Shown: positions 10,155-19,111 of the stretch, in pieces
Layout of the letters: the number at the start of each line of letters is the position of its first letter
Position numbering within the stretch: position 1 is the stretch's first letter
NCBI GenBank assembly: GCA_963697355.1
Contig: CAVONV010000021.1
Span: forward strand, 1-64,000
Direction of reading: 5' to 3'
DNA from: CAVONV01 sp963697355
GTDB taxonomy: Bacteria > Acidobacteriota > Vicinamibacteria > Marinacidobacterales > DATDRI01
Length of the DNA stretch: 64,000 bases
The notes under the pieces: generated by a model
What the model was told of the DNA's origin: nothing
What the model saw: only the letters and a program-made list of their open reading frames with translations
The model's database searches: none
Made by a program: the position numbers and the translations under genes

Positions 10155-10934
10155 ATGTGGATAATAAAGCGCTTGGGATCGTGGCTTCCAGTTATTCTGT
10201 TTCTTAGCCCCGGGCAGTCGGCCTCTCCGGAGGAAAAGGCCATCGAGCCCAAGGCCGAACAAGTTCTTCGCGAGGTGGCCGACTACCTCACCGGCAGCTC
10301 CGCCCTCGCCTTCAAGGCAGAGGCGAGCATCGACGAGTTTCATGAGACGGGACTGAAGATCCAGACCTCAGCTCGCCGTACGATGGCGGTTCGACGACCT
10401 GACCGGGCCGCATCGAACCTCGACGGCGACCAGGGTAGCCGAAGCGCCTGGTATGACGGCAAGACCATCTCCGTTCTGGACAAGCGTCACAACACCTATT
10501 CGGTGCTGCGAAGCACCGGACTCACTCGATGCGGCGCTGGATTTCCTAGCCGAGGAATACGACATCGTGCTCCCGCTGGCGGACTTCTTCGGGACGATGT
10601 GTATGAGTCCTTATCGTCGGCCGCGAATTTCGGTGTTTACGTGGGACTGCACGACGTCGACGGCGTCTTGTGTCATCACCTGGCGCTCGCCAATGATTTT
10701 CTCGAATGGCAGATCTGGGTCGACGCGGGAAAAGAGCCGCTGCCACGGAAGATGGTCATCAACTACAAAGATGAACCGGGGGAGCCACAGTTCACGGCTC
10801 GTTTCCTGTCCTGGAATCTGTCTCCCGATCTGCCGGACGACCTGTTTCAATTCACTCCACCCGAGGGAGCCCAAGAGTTGAAACCGGAAAGCATGGCGTC
10901 CCGAATCGGCCTCATCAAGGAGGAAAAACCATGA
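10155..10934 (+). CDS. DUF2092 family exported protein, copy A (compensating frameshifts)
   Basis: About 260 residues starting at the ATG at 10155 (MWIIKRLGSW), with an N-terminal signal segment. DUF2092 signatures follow: a helix AEQVLREVADYLTGSSALAF, the strand YDGKTISVLDKRHNTYSVL, and a C-terminal part with PRKMVINYKDEPGEPQFTAR and PDDLFQFTPPEGA. The fold is related to LolA/LppX-type lipoprotein carriers, so a periplasmic hydrophobic-ligand role is possible but unproven. Residues about 118-145 are out of frame compared with copy B: one indel near 10510, restored near 10588. The stop overlaps the next start (ATGA at 10931-10934), indicating translational coupling with the glycine-zipper gene. 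Confidence 0.75.
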   Translation: MWIIKRLGSWLPVILFLSPGQSASPEEKAIEPKAEQVLREVADYLTGSSALAFKAEASIDEFHETGLKIQTSARRTMAVRRPDRAASNLDGDQGSRSAWYDGKTISVLDKRHNTYSVLRSTGLTRCGAGFPSRGIRHRAPAGGLLRDDVYESLSSAANFGVYVGLHDVDGVLCHHLALANDFLEWQIWVDAGKEPLPRKMVINYKDEPGEPQFTARFLSWNLSPDLPDDLFQFTPPEGAQELKPESMASRIGLIKEEKP

Positions 10935-12800
10935 AGGCTTTCATCCGATTTCTGGTGTTTGCTCGTGGGGATGAGTCTTTTCACGGACGAGGCCTTCGCA
11001 CAAAGGCGACGACGGGGCTCGGTGCGCTACGCGAGGCCCGACGGCACCCATAGCCGTGAGACGCGGCGGGGCGGCAACATCCAATCGACGCAAACGACTC
11101 AGGACAATCGCCGCACCACACAAACGACCGCGACGGGTCGCGGTGGAGAAAGCGTCACCCGCACACGGGATGTGACACGAGAAGGCGACACGATCAAGAT
11201 GGAGACGTCAGGCCCAGGCGTCAACCGGGGCCAGCCGTGAGGTCTCGAAGGAGGTCGAGATCGACGAGGGACGAGTCGCAGAGTGCCGAGCGCGAGTCGA
11301 GCGGCCACGGGACGTTACGGCGAGACCGTGGACCGGGAGCGGGAGGTCGAGCGTGAAGGCTACGGCGCTGCGAGCTTCGAAGGCGAAGCCAAGACCAGCA
11401 CCGGTCGCAAGGCGGAGGTCGAGGGTGTCGCCGGTTACGGAGCCTACGGACGCCGCGGTGCCGTGGCCAACGTCGATACCAAATACCGAGGCGACTGGAC
11501 GGTTGCCGCGGGGCGGGGACCCTATGGCGCCGCCGTGACCCGGCTTCCGCAGGGCTATCGCCCCTATACCTACTACGGTCGGTCCTACTACCATTACGGA
11601 TACGCTTACTACCGGCCTTACACCTATGGAGGGGTTCCCTACTACTTCGTCGTTCCTCCACCTTACGGCGTGGTCTACACGACGGTTCCACCGGGCGCCG
11701 ATCATCATCACCATCGCCGCCGTGACCTATTACTATGCAGACCATGTCTGCTACAAGAAGACCAGCGAGCCAGGGGTCCGCGGCTACGAGGTGGTTCCTC
11801 CGCCGAAGGGTCTAAAGGCTTCCGATCTTCCGCCCGAGCGCGCCACGGTGACGGTCTCGGGATACGACGCTATTACTACTACAAGAACACGTTCTATCGG
11901 CAGATCCTCCGAGAGGGCAAGCCGCAGTACGCGGTCGTCAACGAGCCTCAGGGGCTCGTCACCGTCAATGCCCTTACCGGCGGAGTTCGAGATCATGCAA
12001 TCGTCCAGCGGCGCCTCCTATTTCGCTCACCAAGGCAAGTACTATCTTCCTTACCTCGAGCCCAACGGCAACGAGACCTACATCGTGGTCGACCCTCCCA
12101 GGCGCCACCAGCCCAGGACCGAGGTCGCCTCGTCTCGAAGGCCGATTCGCAGAGCGCTCCTTGACCGTGCCGGCCGGTACTTCATTCCGGTCCGACTCGC
12201 TTCCGAGCTGAGCTCGGCGACGAGTCAGACCGGGCAACGTTTCACGGCCTATCTCGATGACGAGATCAAAGTCGGCGAGATACTCGCCGCCCACAGGGCA
12301 GCAAGGTCTATGGGGTGGTTGCCGAGGTGCGAGCGGCCGGCAGTATGTCGGGCCAGTCCAAACTGACCCTGCGCTTGACGGACATCGACGTCAACGGACG
12401 AGTCATTCCCCTGATGGCCGCACCCATATCCGTGCAGGGAGCGCCCGAGTCGAAAGATACGGCGAAGAAAATCGGTGGAGCGTGCGGCATCGGGGCGTTG
12501 ATTGGCGCCATTGCCGACGGCGGAACGGGTGCGGCCATCGGTGCCGCTGTCGGTGCAGGCGCGGGCACCGCGGCCTCCGCGGCGACGGCGGGGAAACCAG
12601 CCGGCATCCCCGCTCAAACCCGAATCCCCTTCGCTCTCGGACAACCACTGACGGTACCCATCATGGTCAAGGTATCGAGCACGACCGCGGATGCTTCAAT
12701 CACGTCACCGGAGAGGGTTCATTCTCTACAGGGTCCCGGTCCAGCAAAGAGAAATGTGCGAAGAAAGGTACAGGCCAAAAATTACTCCGTCCAGGTTTGA
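10931..12800 (+). CDS. DUF6515/glycine-zipper envelope protein, copy A (many frameshifts)
   Basis: About 620 residues when frames are joined. Regions in order: a signal peptide; an Arg/Glu/Thr-rich segment; a Gly/Tyr-rich DUF6515 region (YRPYTYYGRSYYHYGYAYYR, PPPYGVVYTTVPPG); two repeats of the YYY-x-YYR type; a domain with GQRFTAYLD and SGQSKLTLRLTDI; and a glycine zipper (GAAVGAGAGTAASAATAG). The last resembles outer-membrane glycine-zipper proteins. At least seven frame changes occur (near 10955, 11205, 11285, 11700, 11865, 11985 and 12290), against two in copy B, so this copy is either decaying or badly polished. It is coupled to DUF2092 by an ATGA overlap. The 3' end runs into the brnA remnant on the other strand. 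Confidence 0.65.
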
Positions 12801-12868
12801 AGGACCTCCAGCAGGTCATATTCAGGTCGAAGCTCATCGGACATCTCCGTCTCATCCTTCTTCTTCAT
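12782..12868 (-). pseudogene. BrnA-type antitoxin, N-terminal remnant
   Basis: Encodes only about 28 residues, MKKKDETEMSDELRPEYDLL followed by an unrelated tail. SDELRPEYD is the typical N-terminus of BrnA antitoxins, which are normally about 80-90 residues. It overlaps the end of the brnT remnant by 17 nt, as in intact brnTA operons. The truncation point falls exactly where the duplicated block (copy A) ends, so the block junction destroyed it. Confidence 0.6.
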
Positions 12869-13127
12869 AAGTCTCTCTCTCAGATCGGGTCAACTCGCGA
12901 GCACTGATAATGCGAATGCGATCGCCGCTCTCCGTATGTGCCACCATTATGAGACGGTGGTTAATGGGCATGCCAATGGTTATATACCTGTTCTCGTTTG
13001 TCGAGTGATCGGGATCTCGTGCGGTGGTATTGACGGCATCGCCGAAAACTGTTGCCGCCTCACCGAACGAAACCTTATGCTACCGAAGGCTCTTTGCCGT
13101 TTTTTCCAAGTCCCACTCGAATACCAC
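12852..13127 (-). pseudogene. BrnT toxin (DUF497) with one internal stop
   Basis: About 91 codons from a GTG at 13127. Family motifs are clear: FEWDLEKTAKS, VSFGEAATVFGDA, DPDHSTNENRYITIG and HTESGDRIRIISARELTRSE. BrnT is a ribosome-dependent RNase toxin of the RelE superfold. A single TAG at 13082-13080 interrupts the segment normally written as RRKH just before VSFGEA. With the truncated antitoxin beside it, a dead toxin makes sense: losing BrnA would select for loss of BrnT. The alternative is one sequence error. Confidence 0.65.
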
Positions 13128-13553
13128 AAAACAAGTGTATCGGCTTTTCTTACCTCCGCCAACTGAAGGTGCGGCTGGTCAACCGTTGAAGCTGACGTCC
13201 GCGATCGAAATGTACTTCGAGAAAAAAATCTCCCCCTTGACCTATCGCATGATTCCTCCGGTAAGCCGACGTGTCGTGACAATCAGCACTCAACCTTTCC
13301 CCTAGCGGAACAGCATGACCAAGACGCCTTTGATTTTACTAGCTCCCGTTTGTCGTTGAATCCCTAGTGTCCTGTATCAGTAATTCGTCATCTAAGTCTC
13401 GGGCCCTTTTGCGCGCTGACTTCGTTGCGCCTCCTCGAAATATCACGATAGTTCTTCGTCGGCACGCCTTGCCAGCACACAAAATGACCTCGAGCCTTCT
13501 GCGGGGACGTCGGATTTGTGTTCACGTTCAACATGGTTTACGATTATTTATGA
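13128..13553 (+). other. gap without recognisable gene
   Basis: About 425 bases between the brnT remnant and the abiE operator. I see short overlapping open frames only, no ribosome-binding sites and no recognisable motif. The last 30 bases contain an AT-rich TTTATGATAAT that could be the -10 region for abiE. Confidence 0.4.
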
Positions 13554-13574
13554 TAATGCCTCTTTAGGGCATTA
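13554..13574 (+). promoter_or_regulatory. inverted repeat, probable AbiEi operator
   Basis: Perfect 7-bp arms TAATGCC / GGCATTA separated by 7 nt, ending 3 nt before the antitoxin ATG and overlapping a likely -10 element. AbiEi antitoxins are known to repress their own promoter by binding inverted repeats, so autoregulation is likely. Confidence 0.5.
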
Positions 13575-13577
13575 GCG

Positions 13578-14396
13578 ATGATGACAATAAACAAAAAGAC
13601 AAAGCGCCGCCTCGGCGATCTGGAGCAACGACTCCTATCGTACGTGCAGTTCAGGGGCATGACCGTTGTCCGTTTCGGTGAGCTCCGGTCCATTCTTGAG
13701 CTGACAGCCGAACAGGAACGAAAGGTGCTATCGCGTCTCGCCCGCGGCGGCACAATCGTGCGTCTCAAGCGCGGGGTCTACCTTATGCCACCACGACTCC
13801 CGCTAAATGGCGTTTGGAGTCCAGGCGAAGCGCTCGTTCTCAGGGAGCTTATGAAAGCTTCCCGAAACGGCCGCTACCAGCTTTGCGGGTGGCCCGCGTT
13901 CAACAGATACGGGTTCACGGAACAAGTGCCTGCGCGCCTTTATGCTTACAACAACCGGATCTCGGGGGATCGAATCATTGTCGGGACCGAGTTCTGCTTC
14001 ATCAAAGTCCCCGACAAACGCCTGGGCGCCACGGAAACTGTCCAGACCGCTGACGGACCCGAGCTGATCGTGCCCACGAAAGCCCGGGCCTTGCTGGACG
14101 CGGTCTTCGATTATGCACGGTTCGGCACACTTCCCGAGGCCCTGGACTGGATCCGTGTGTCTCTCACGAAAGAAGAGGTTTCGCCGGACGATCTAGCTGA
14201 CACCACCCGACTTTTCGGCAATCAAGGCACGATTCGCCGAATCGGTTTCATTCTATCTGGATTTACTATCTCGCAAAGAGCCGTTCGACGACTGCGTCGT
14301 GCTCTCACCAGTAATGCATCGCTCATTCGCCTTGTACCCGGTCGCCCAGCTAAGGGGCCCGTCGACCGGGAATGGGGAATCATCAACAATGAGTAA
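13578..14396 (+). CDS. abiEi: AbiEi-type antitoxin (type IV toxin-antitoxin)
   Basis: 272 residues. An N-terminal winged-helix domain (about residues 15-65) includes LSRLARGGTIVRLKRGVYLM, the hallmark of AbiEi antitoxins. The AbiEi C-terminal domain follows, with YQLCGWPAFNRYGF, VPTKARALLDAVFDYARFG and a final Arg-rich helix. Two adjacent ATG codons (13578 and 13581) are possible starts. The stop TAA overlaps the toxin start by 8 nt (ATGAGTAA), so the two are translationally coupled. Such antitoxins act both as transcriptional repressors and as counteracting partners of the nucleotidyltransferase toxin. The pair lies between the two copies of the LAL/DUF2092/DUF6515 block and is in frame throughout. 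Confidence 0.85.
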   Translation: MMTINKKTKRRLGDLEQRLLSYVQFRGMTVVRFGELRSILELTAEQERKVLSRLARGGTIVRLKRGVYLMPPRLPLNGVWSPGEALVLRELMKASRNGRYQLCGWPAFNRYGFTEQVPARLYAYNNRISGDRIIVGTEFCFIKVPDKRLGATETVQTADGPELIVPTKARALLDAVFDYARFGTLPEALDWIRVSLTKEEVSPDDLADTTRLFGNQGTIRRIGFILSGFTISQRAVRRLRRALTSNASLIRLVPGRPAKGPVDREWGIINNE

Positions 14397-15276
14397 CTTC
14401 CTGGCCGAAGCAACGGAGTGGCTGGACGACCATGCTCTATTCCGCGAAGCCGTGGCACGGACGGCAAGGGATACGGGATTTGTGAGCCCATTGGTTGAGA
14501 AGGACGTTTTCTGCTCCATTGCTCTGGCAGTCCTGGGATCGGTACTCCCGGCGCACGTCATCTTTAAGGGCGGAACGTGTCTGAGCAAGGTCTACAGCGA
14601 TTTCTACCGTCTGAGCGAAGACTTGGATTTCGCGATTTCTATACCTCTCCATTCGAAAGGATCGAAGCGTCGCGCGCTTATCGAACCCGTCAAGGATATC
14701 GTTGGCACCATCCCTACTCGATGTCCCCACCTTGAAGTCCGGCAAGCGCTTCGCGGAGCCAACGTGTCGACTCAGTATGTGGGAATCTTGGAGTACGAGT
14801 CTCGCATCGATGGCAAAACAGCTGAAATTAAAATCGAGTTCGGTCTTCGTGAGCCTTCGCTACGTAGCACAGTATTGAAAGATGCGGCGACTTTGCTCTT
14901 GAATCCAATCACCGGCAAACGGGCGCTGCCTCCCATTCCTATTCGGGCCATGGCTCCGTTGGAGGTCTGGGCAGAGAAGGTACGAGCTGCGCTCACACGC
15001 CGTGAGGTCGCCATCCGTGACTTCTTCGACCTGGACTACGCACTCCAGCAGGCGGGAGTCAACATGCGTGACCCGGAGTTCTGCTCTCTGGTTCGGCACA
15101 AGGTCTCCGTCCCGGGTACGGAACCGGTGCAATTGACCCCGGAACGTCATGCTGCATTGGACGCCCAGATCAGAACAAGGCTCCGACCGGTCCTCCGTAC
15201 GCCGGACAGGGAACGCTTCGATCTGAACCGAATCTGGCAAGCTCTACTGGAAATGGAAGAAATCCTCAAGAGATAG
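14389..15276 (+). CDS. abiEii: AbiEii/AbiGii nucleotidyltransferase toxin
   Basis: 295 residues from the ATG at 14389 (MSNFLAEATEWLDD). The DNA polymerase-beta-type nucleotidyltransferase motif is present: FKGGTCLSK, then RLSEDLDFAI, the GG(T)xLSK and (S)EDxD signature of PF08843. Further conserved positions are IEFGLREP and the helix PLEVWAEKVRAALTRREVAIRDFFDLDYA. Family toxins transfer nucleotides to tRNA acceptor stems or other targets and cause growth arrest or phage abortive infection. The overlap with abiEi shows an operon. All catalytic motifs appear intact. Confidence 0.85.
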   Translation: MSNFLAEATEWLDDHALFREAVARTARDTGFVSPLVEKDVFCSIALAVLGSVLPAHVIFKGGTCLSKVYSDFYRLSEDLDFAISIPLHSKGSKRRALIEPVKDIVGTIPTRCPHLEVRQALRGANVSTQYVGILEYESRIDGKTAEIKIEFGLREPSLRSTVLKDAATLLLNPITGKRALPPIPIRAMAPLEVWAEKVRAALTRREVAIRDFFDLDYALQQAGVNMRDPEFCSLVRHKVSVPGTEPVQLTPERHAALDAQIRTRLRPVLRTPDRERFDLNRIWQALLEMEEILKR

Positions 15277-15367
15277 CCCGTCCTGTGTAAGCCCATCGGA
15301 ATCGCATGTTTTTCATCGGGAAGTTGGCAATGGACGGTGGTGTCGTAGTCGCAAAAGAGTACGGAAC

Positions 15368-18144
15368 TCAGCTCGAGCGGGGATCCAGGATCCCCTTTTC
15401 GTTGGCGCGGTCCACCGCCTGCCGGCGGTTGGTCACATGAAGCTTCTGGTAGATGTTCTTGAGGTGGTCGTTGACGGTATGGGTGGAGATGAACAGTCGC
15501 TCTGCGATTTCTTTGTTCTGGAAACGTTGCGCCACCAGCTCCAGGATGTCGAGCTCGCGCTGAGTCAGGGCGTCGGGCTCGGGGCGATCTCTTGCGGTTG
15601 AAATCTCGGCGCTTGGGGTGGGCAGGGCGTCCACCGACACCGTCGCACCTCCGCTCTCGAACGCCGCCAGCAGCCGTTGGATGTAACTTTGTTCACTCCC
15701 GGCCGCGTCCAGGCGTTCGAGGAGCGAAGCCATCACCGGGCCGGCTTCGACAAACGGTCGGATCCATCCTCCGGGTTCAGCCAGGATCATGGCTTCTTTC
15801 AGAGCCTTCACGGCTTTTTGGGTGCGTCCCTGCTTTTCGAGGGCCAGGGACTGCAGGACCGCGACCTCGATCGTCTGGCCGGTGTACCGGCACGCCTCGC
15901 TCTACCTGCCGAATGTCGCCGCAGCAACTCGGTCGCCTCCTCCAGGCTCTCTTCGGACCCAACCGCGACCAGTACCCTCGCCCGGGTGATGAACGGCACT
16001 TCCATCCACAGGAACAGCGCGGCGGACGCCGGGAGCTCGTCGCACGACCGCGCCCACTCGGACCGCCGCGTCCGGCTCGCCCTGCAGCAGGGCGAGCCGC
16101 GCCCGGCAGGACCGGGCCACCGACAGGCTGTCGGGAGTCGTTCAGCTCCCGGGCGAAGTCCATCGAGCGGTCCGGCCGACCCGCTCGGCGTCGTCGGGCT
16201 GCCCCAGGAGCTGCCGGGTGAGGGCCAGCCCGGCCAGGGCATCGATGACCGCCCGGCTCTCCAGCACGTACTGCAGCTCCGCGGCCTGGGCGAAGTGGTC
16301 GGCGAGCCGGCATCCAGCTCGTGGGTGTGCAGGTGGGGGCACGCCCTCAGGTACCAGGCCCAGGCGTCGGTGTTGCGGAGGCCGTTCCTCCTCGCCACGT
16401 CCTGCAGCTGTCGCGCGTCCACCCGCGCCCGGGGCAGGTCGCCGCTCAGCAGGTCGATCAAGACCAGCCCTCCGATCAAGCGCGACAGCAACACGGCCTC
16501 GTCCGGGTCGGTGCTCCGAATCCGGTCGCTCAGCTCCTGGATCGCCAACTCCTTCTGACCGATCATGCAGCGAGCCAGGCCGAGGTGGAGGTCGGTCTCT
16601 CCACGGAATCAGCTGTTGCCCCTCGGGGATCCGTTCCAGCGCCTGCTCGAAGTACTGCCGGGCATTCTCGCCCTCCCCCTCCCAGTAGGAGAGGTAGCCC
16701 CGGAAGTAGTGCAGCTCTCCCAGACAATCCCGGCTCCGTCGTCGCTTCGTCGACAAGCGGCTCCACCTGCTCGAGAAGCGACGGGATTCGCTCCAGCCGC
16801 AATTCGAAAAAAGGCCGCCCACGCCTCGGCGAGCAGGAGGCCCGGGCGCCGCAACTTGATCTCTGCCGGTAGGCTGGCCAGCCACTTGTCGACGACGTAC
16901 CACCGGTCCGCATCGAGCTCGTCGTGTCGGTGCCGCTCGACGAGCTCGGCCGCCCTCGACATCCCCGGCCGCCAGGGAGTGCTCGATCGACTCCGCGATG
17001 AGGCCCCGCGACTCGAACCACTCGCTGGCCCGGGAGTGAAGCGCCGCGATCTCCTCCGCGCCGGCGCTCCTCCGTCAGCAGTCTCCTCAGAAGGTCCTGG
17101 AACAGATGGTGATAGCGGAACCACTGGCCTCGCGCGTCCAGGGAAATGGTGAAGAGGTTGCTGCCGCTGCAGTCAGGTCCACGAGCTCCCGGCCACTGGG
17201 TCCCGGCGGTGCCCCGTCGGGGAAACAGACCGCCTCGAGGACCTCCGGGCAGAAGCGGTCGAGGATCGGAGGCTTTGAGCATGCAGTCTCGGATCTCGGT
17301 CGGCTGGCCCGCCAGCACCTCCCGCAGCAGGTACTCCTGCGTGTGCGGGAGGCCCCCGTCGCAGCTCGCTCAGGAAGGACTCGGGTTGACGACGTGACGC
17401 AGGGCCAGCGACACCAGACGCAGACCGACCGCCCACCCCTCGACCTCCTGCTGCAGGTTGCCGAGCGCGTCCTCACCGACCGCGACCTCACCGCCGTGGC
17501 CAGGAGCTCGGCGGTCTCCGGCTCGGTGAACTGCAGGTCCTGCAGCCGCACCTCCGTCAGGCGGCTCGCCGCACGTAGCGAGCACAGCGACAACGGCGGG
17601 TCGCGCCGGGTCGTGAGAACCAGCCGCAGGGGTTGCGGGCGGATGTTCCAGGAGCCGGGAGAAGAGCTCGTGGACCCCCGACGTCGGTGCGATCCGGTGA
17701 TAGTCGTCCAGGACCAGGACGAAGGGCGCGTCGAGGGCGTCCAGCTCGTTGGCCAGGGTGCGGGCCAGCACCGGCACCGGGGGCAGTTGGCGGCGTGCAG
17801 CAGCCCGGCCGTCTCCTCGCACGACTCGGGGACGGCCTTCTGAACCGCGGCCACCACGTAGGCAGGAACAGCCCGAGATCGCTGTCCGTCTCGTCCAGCG
17901 ACACCCAGGCGCAGGGCTCGTCCAGGGACTCGGCCCAGTGGCTGACCAGCATGCTCTTGCCGTAGCCCGCCGGCGCCGCGACCAGCGTGACCGGCGTCGC
18001 CAGCCCGAGGTCCATCCGCTCGTGCAGCCGCGTCCGGCGGACGAGATCCCGGGTCACCGGAGGCCGGTGCAGCTTCGTCCGCAGGATCGGGTCGCCGTAA
18101 CGCTCCCCTTTCTTTGTCAAATGACGCCTCCGAGCAAAATTCAA
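15368..18144 (-). CDS. LAL-type LuxR family activator 2 (a dozen or more frameshifts; possible pseudogene)
   Basis: Paralogue of the regulator at 7.2-10 kb, of the same length. The start (MNFARRRHLTKKGERYGDPI), Walker A AAPAGYGKS, a Walker B VLVLDDYHR (read in another frame near 17700), the TPR-like middle and the C-terminal helix-turn-helix (LTQRELDILELVAQRFQNKE, ISTHTVNDHLKNIYQKL) can all be found. However, the frame changes at least a dozen times between about 17870 and 15900, always by small indels in GC-rich runs. Protein similarity to copy 1 persists across each break. Either this copy is dead or the sequence is poor here. Copies 1 and 2 differ much more in their bodies than the DUF2092 genes beside them do. 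It is divergent from the DUF2092 copy B gene across site e. Confidence 0.7.
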
Positions 18145-18192
18145 CGCAGAATTGTCCCATATTGAGCATTAAAATGCAGTAGATTCTGCAAC

Positions 18193-18249
18193 CCCTCATT
18201 TCCCCCTTATTTCTGGGGATGCGCGGAGCGGCGGCGCGATGCAAACTAT
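18193..18249 (+). promoter_or_regulatory. MalT-box-like promoter, site e
   Basis: Identical in sequence to site d: CCCTCATTTCCCCC, GGGGATGCGC, 17 nt, CAAACTAT. It reads towards DUF2092 copy B. Together with about 250 flanking bases it is nearly unchanged between the two blocks, while the regulator bodies differ strongly. Confidence 0.6.
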
Positions 18250-18331
18250 GAGGGTCGGCGAAGACCCGACCCGCCTGGCTCGTACCGCCCCGAACATTCC
18301 GAGCGGTGGGTCGAGAAAACGAGGTTTCCGA

Positions 18332-19111
18332 ATGTGGATAATAAAGCGCTTGGGATCGTGGCTTCCAGTTATTCTGTTTTCTTAGCCCCGGGCAGTCGGC
18401 CTCTCCGGAGGAAAAGGCCATCGAGCCCAAGGCCGAACAAGTTCTTCGCGAGGTGGCCGACTACCTCACCGGCAGCTCCGCCCTCGCCTTCAAGGCAGAG
18501 GCGAGCATCGACGAGTTTCATGAGACGGGACTGAAGATCCAGACCTCAGCTCGCCGTACGATGGCGGTTCGACGACCTGACCGGGCCGCATCGAACCTCG
18601 ACGGCGACCGGGTAGCCGAAGCGCCTGGTATGACGGCAAGACGATCTCCGTTCTGGACAAGCGTCACAACACCTATTCGGTGCTGCAAGCACCGGACTCA
18701 CTCGATGCGGCGCTGGATTTCCTAGCCGAGGAATACGACATCGTGCTCCCGCTGGCGGATTTCGTTCGGGACGATGTGTATGAATCTCTATCGTCGGCCG
18801 CGAATTTCGGTGTTTATGTGGGACTGCACGAGGTCGACGGCGTCCTGTGTCATCACTTGGCGTTCGCCAATGACTTTCTGGAATGGCAGATCTGGGTCGA
18901 TGCGGGAAAAGAGCCGCTGCCCCGGAAGATGGTCATCAACTACAAAGATGAACCGGGGGAGCCACAGTTCACGGCTCGTTTCCTGTCCTGGAATCTCTCT
19001 GCCGTGCTGCCGGACGACCTGTTTCAATTCACTCCACCCGAGGGAGCGCGAGAGTTGAAACCGGAAAGCATGGCGTCCCGCATCGGCCTCATTAAGGAGG
19101 AGAAACCATGA
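18332..19111 (+). CDS. DUF2092 family exported protein, copy B (frameshifted)
   Basis: Near-identical to copy A at 10155. The start ATG at 18332 is the same. One extra T in a TTTT run near 18380 breaks the signal-peptide frame, and a missing base near 18609 breaks a second place; a third change near 18688 returns it. The central segment APDSLDAALDFLAEEYDIVL, lost from frame in copy A, is readable here, so this copy shows the true family sequence in that part. The C-terminus ends MASRIGLIKEEKP and overlaps the next gene by ATGA (19108-19111). The role is as for copy A: an exported protein of the LolA-like superfold, ligand unknown. Confidence 0.7.
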
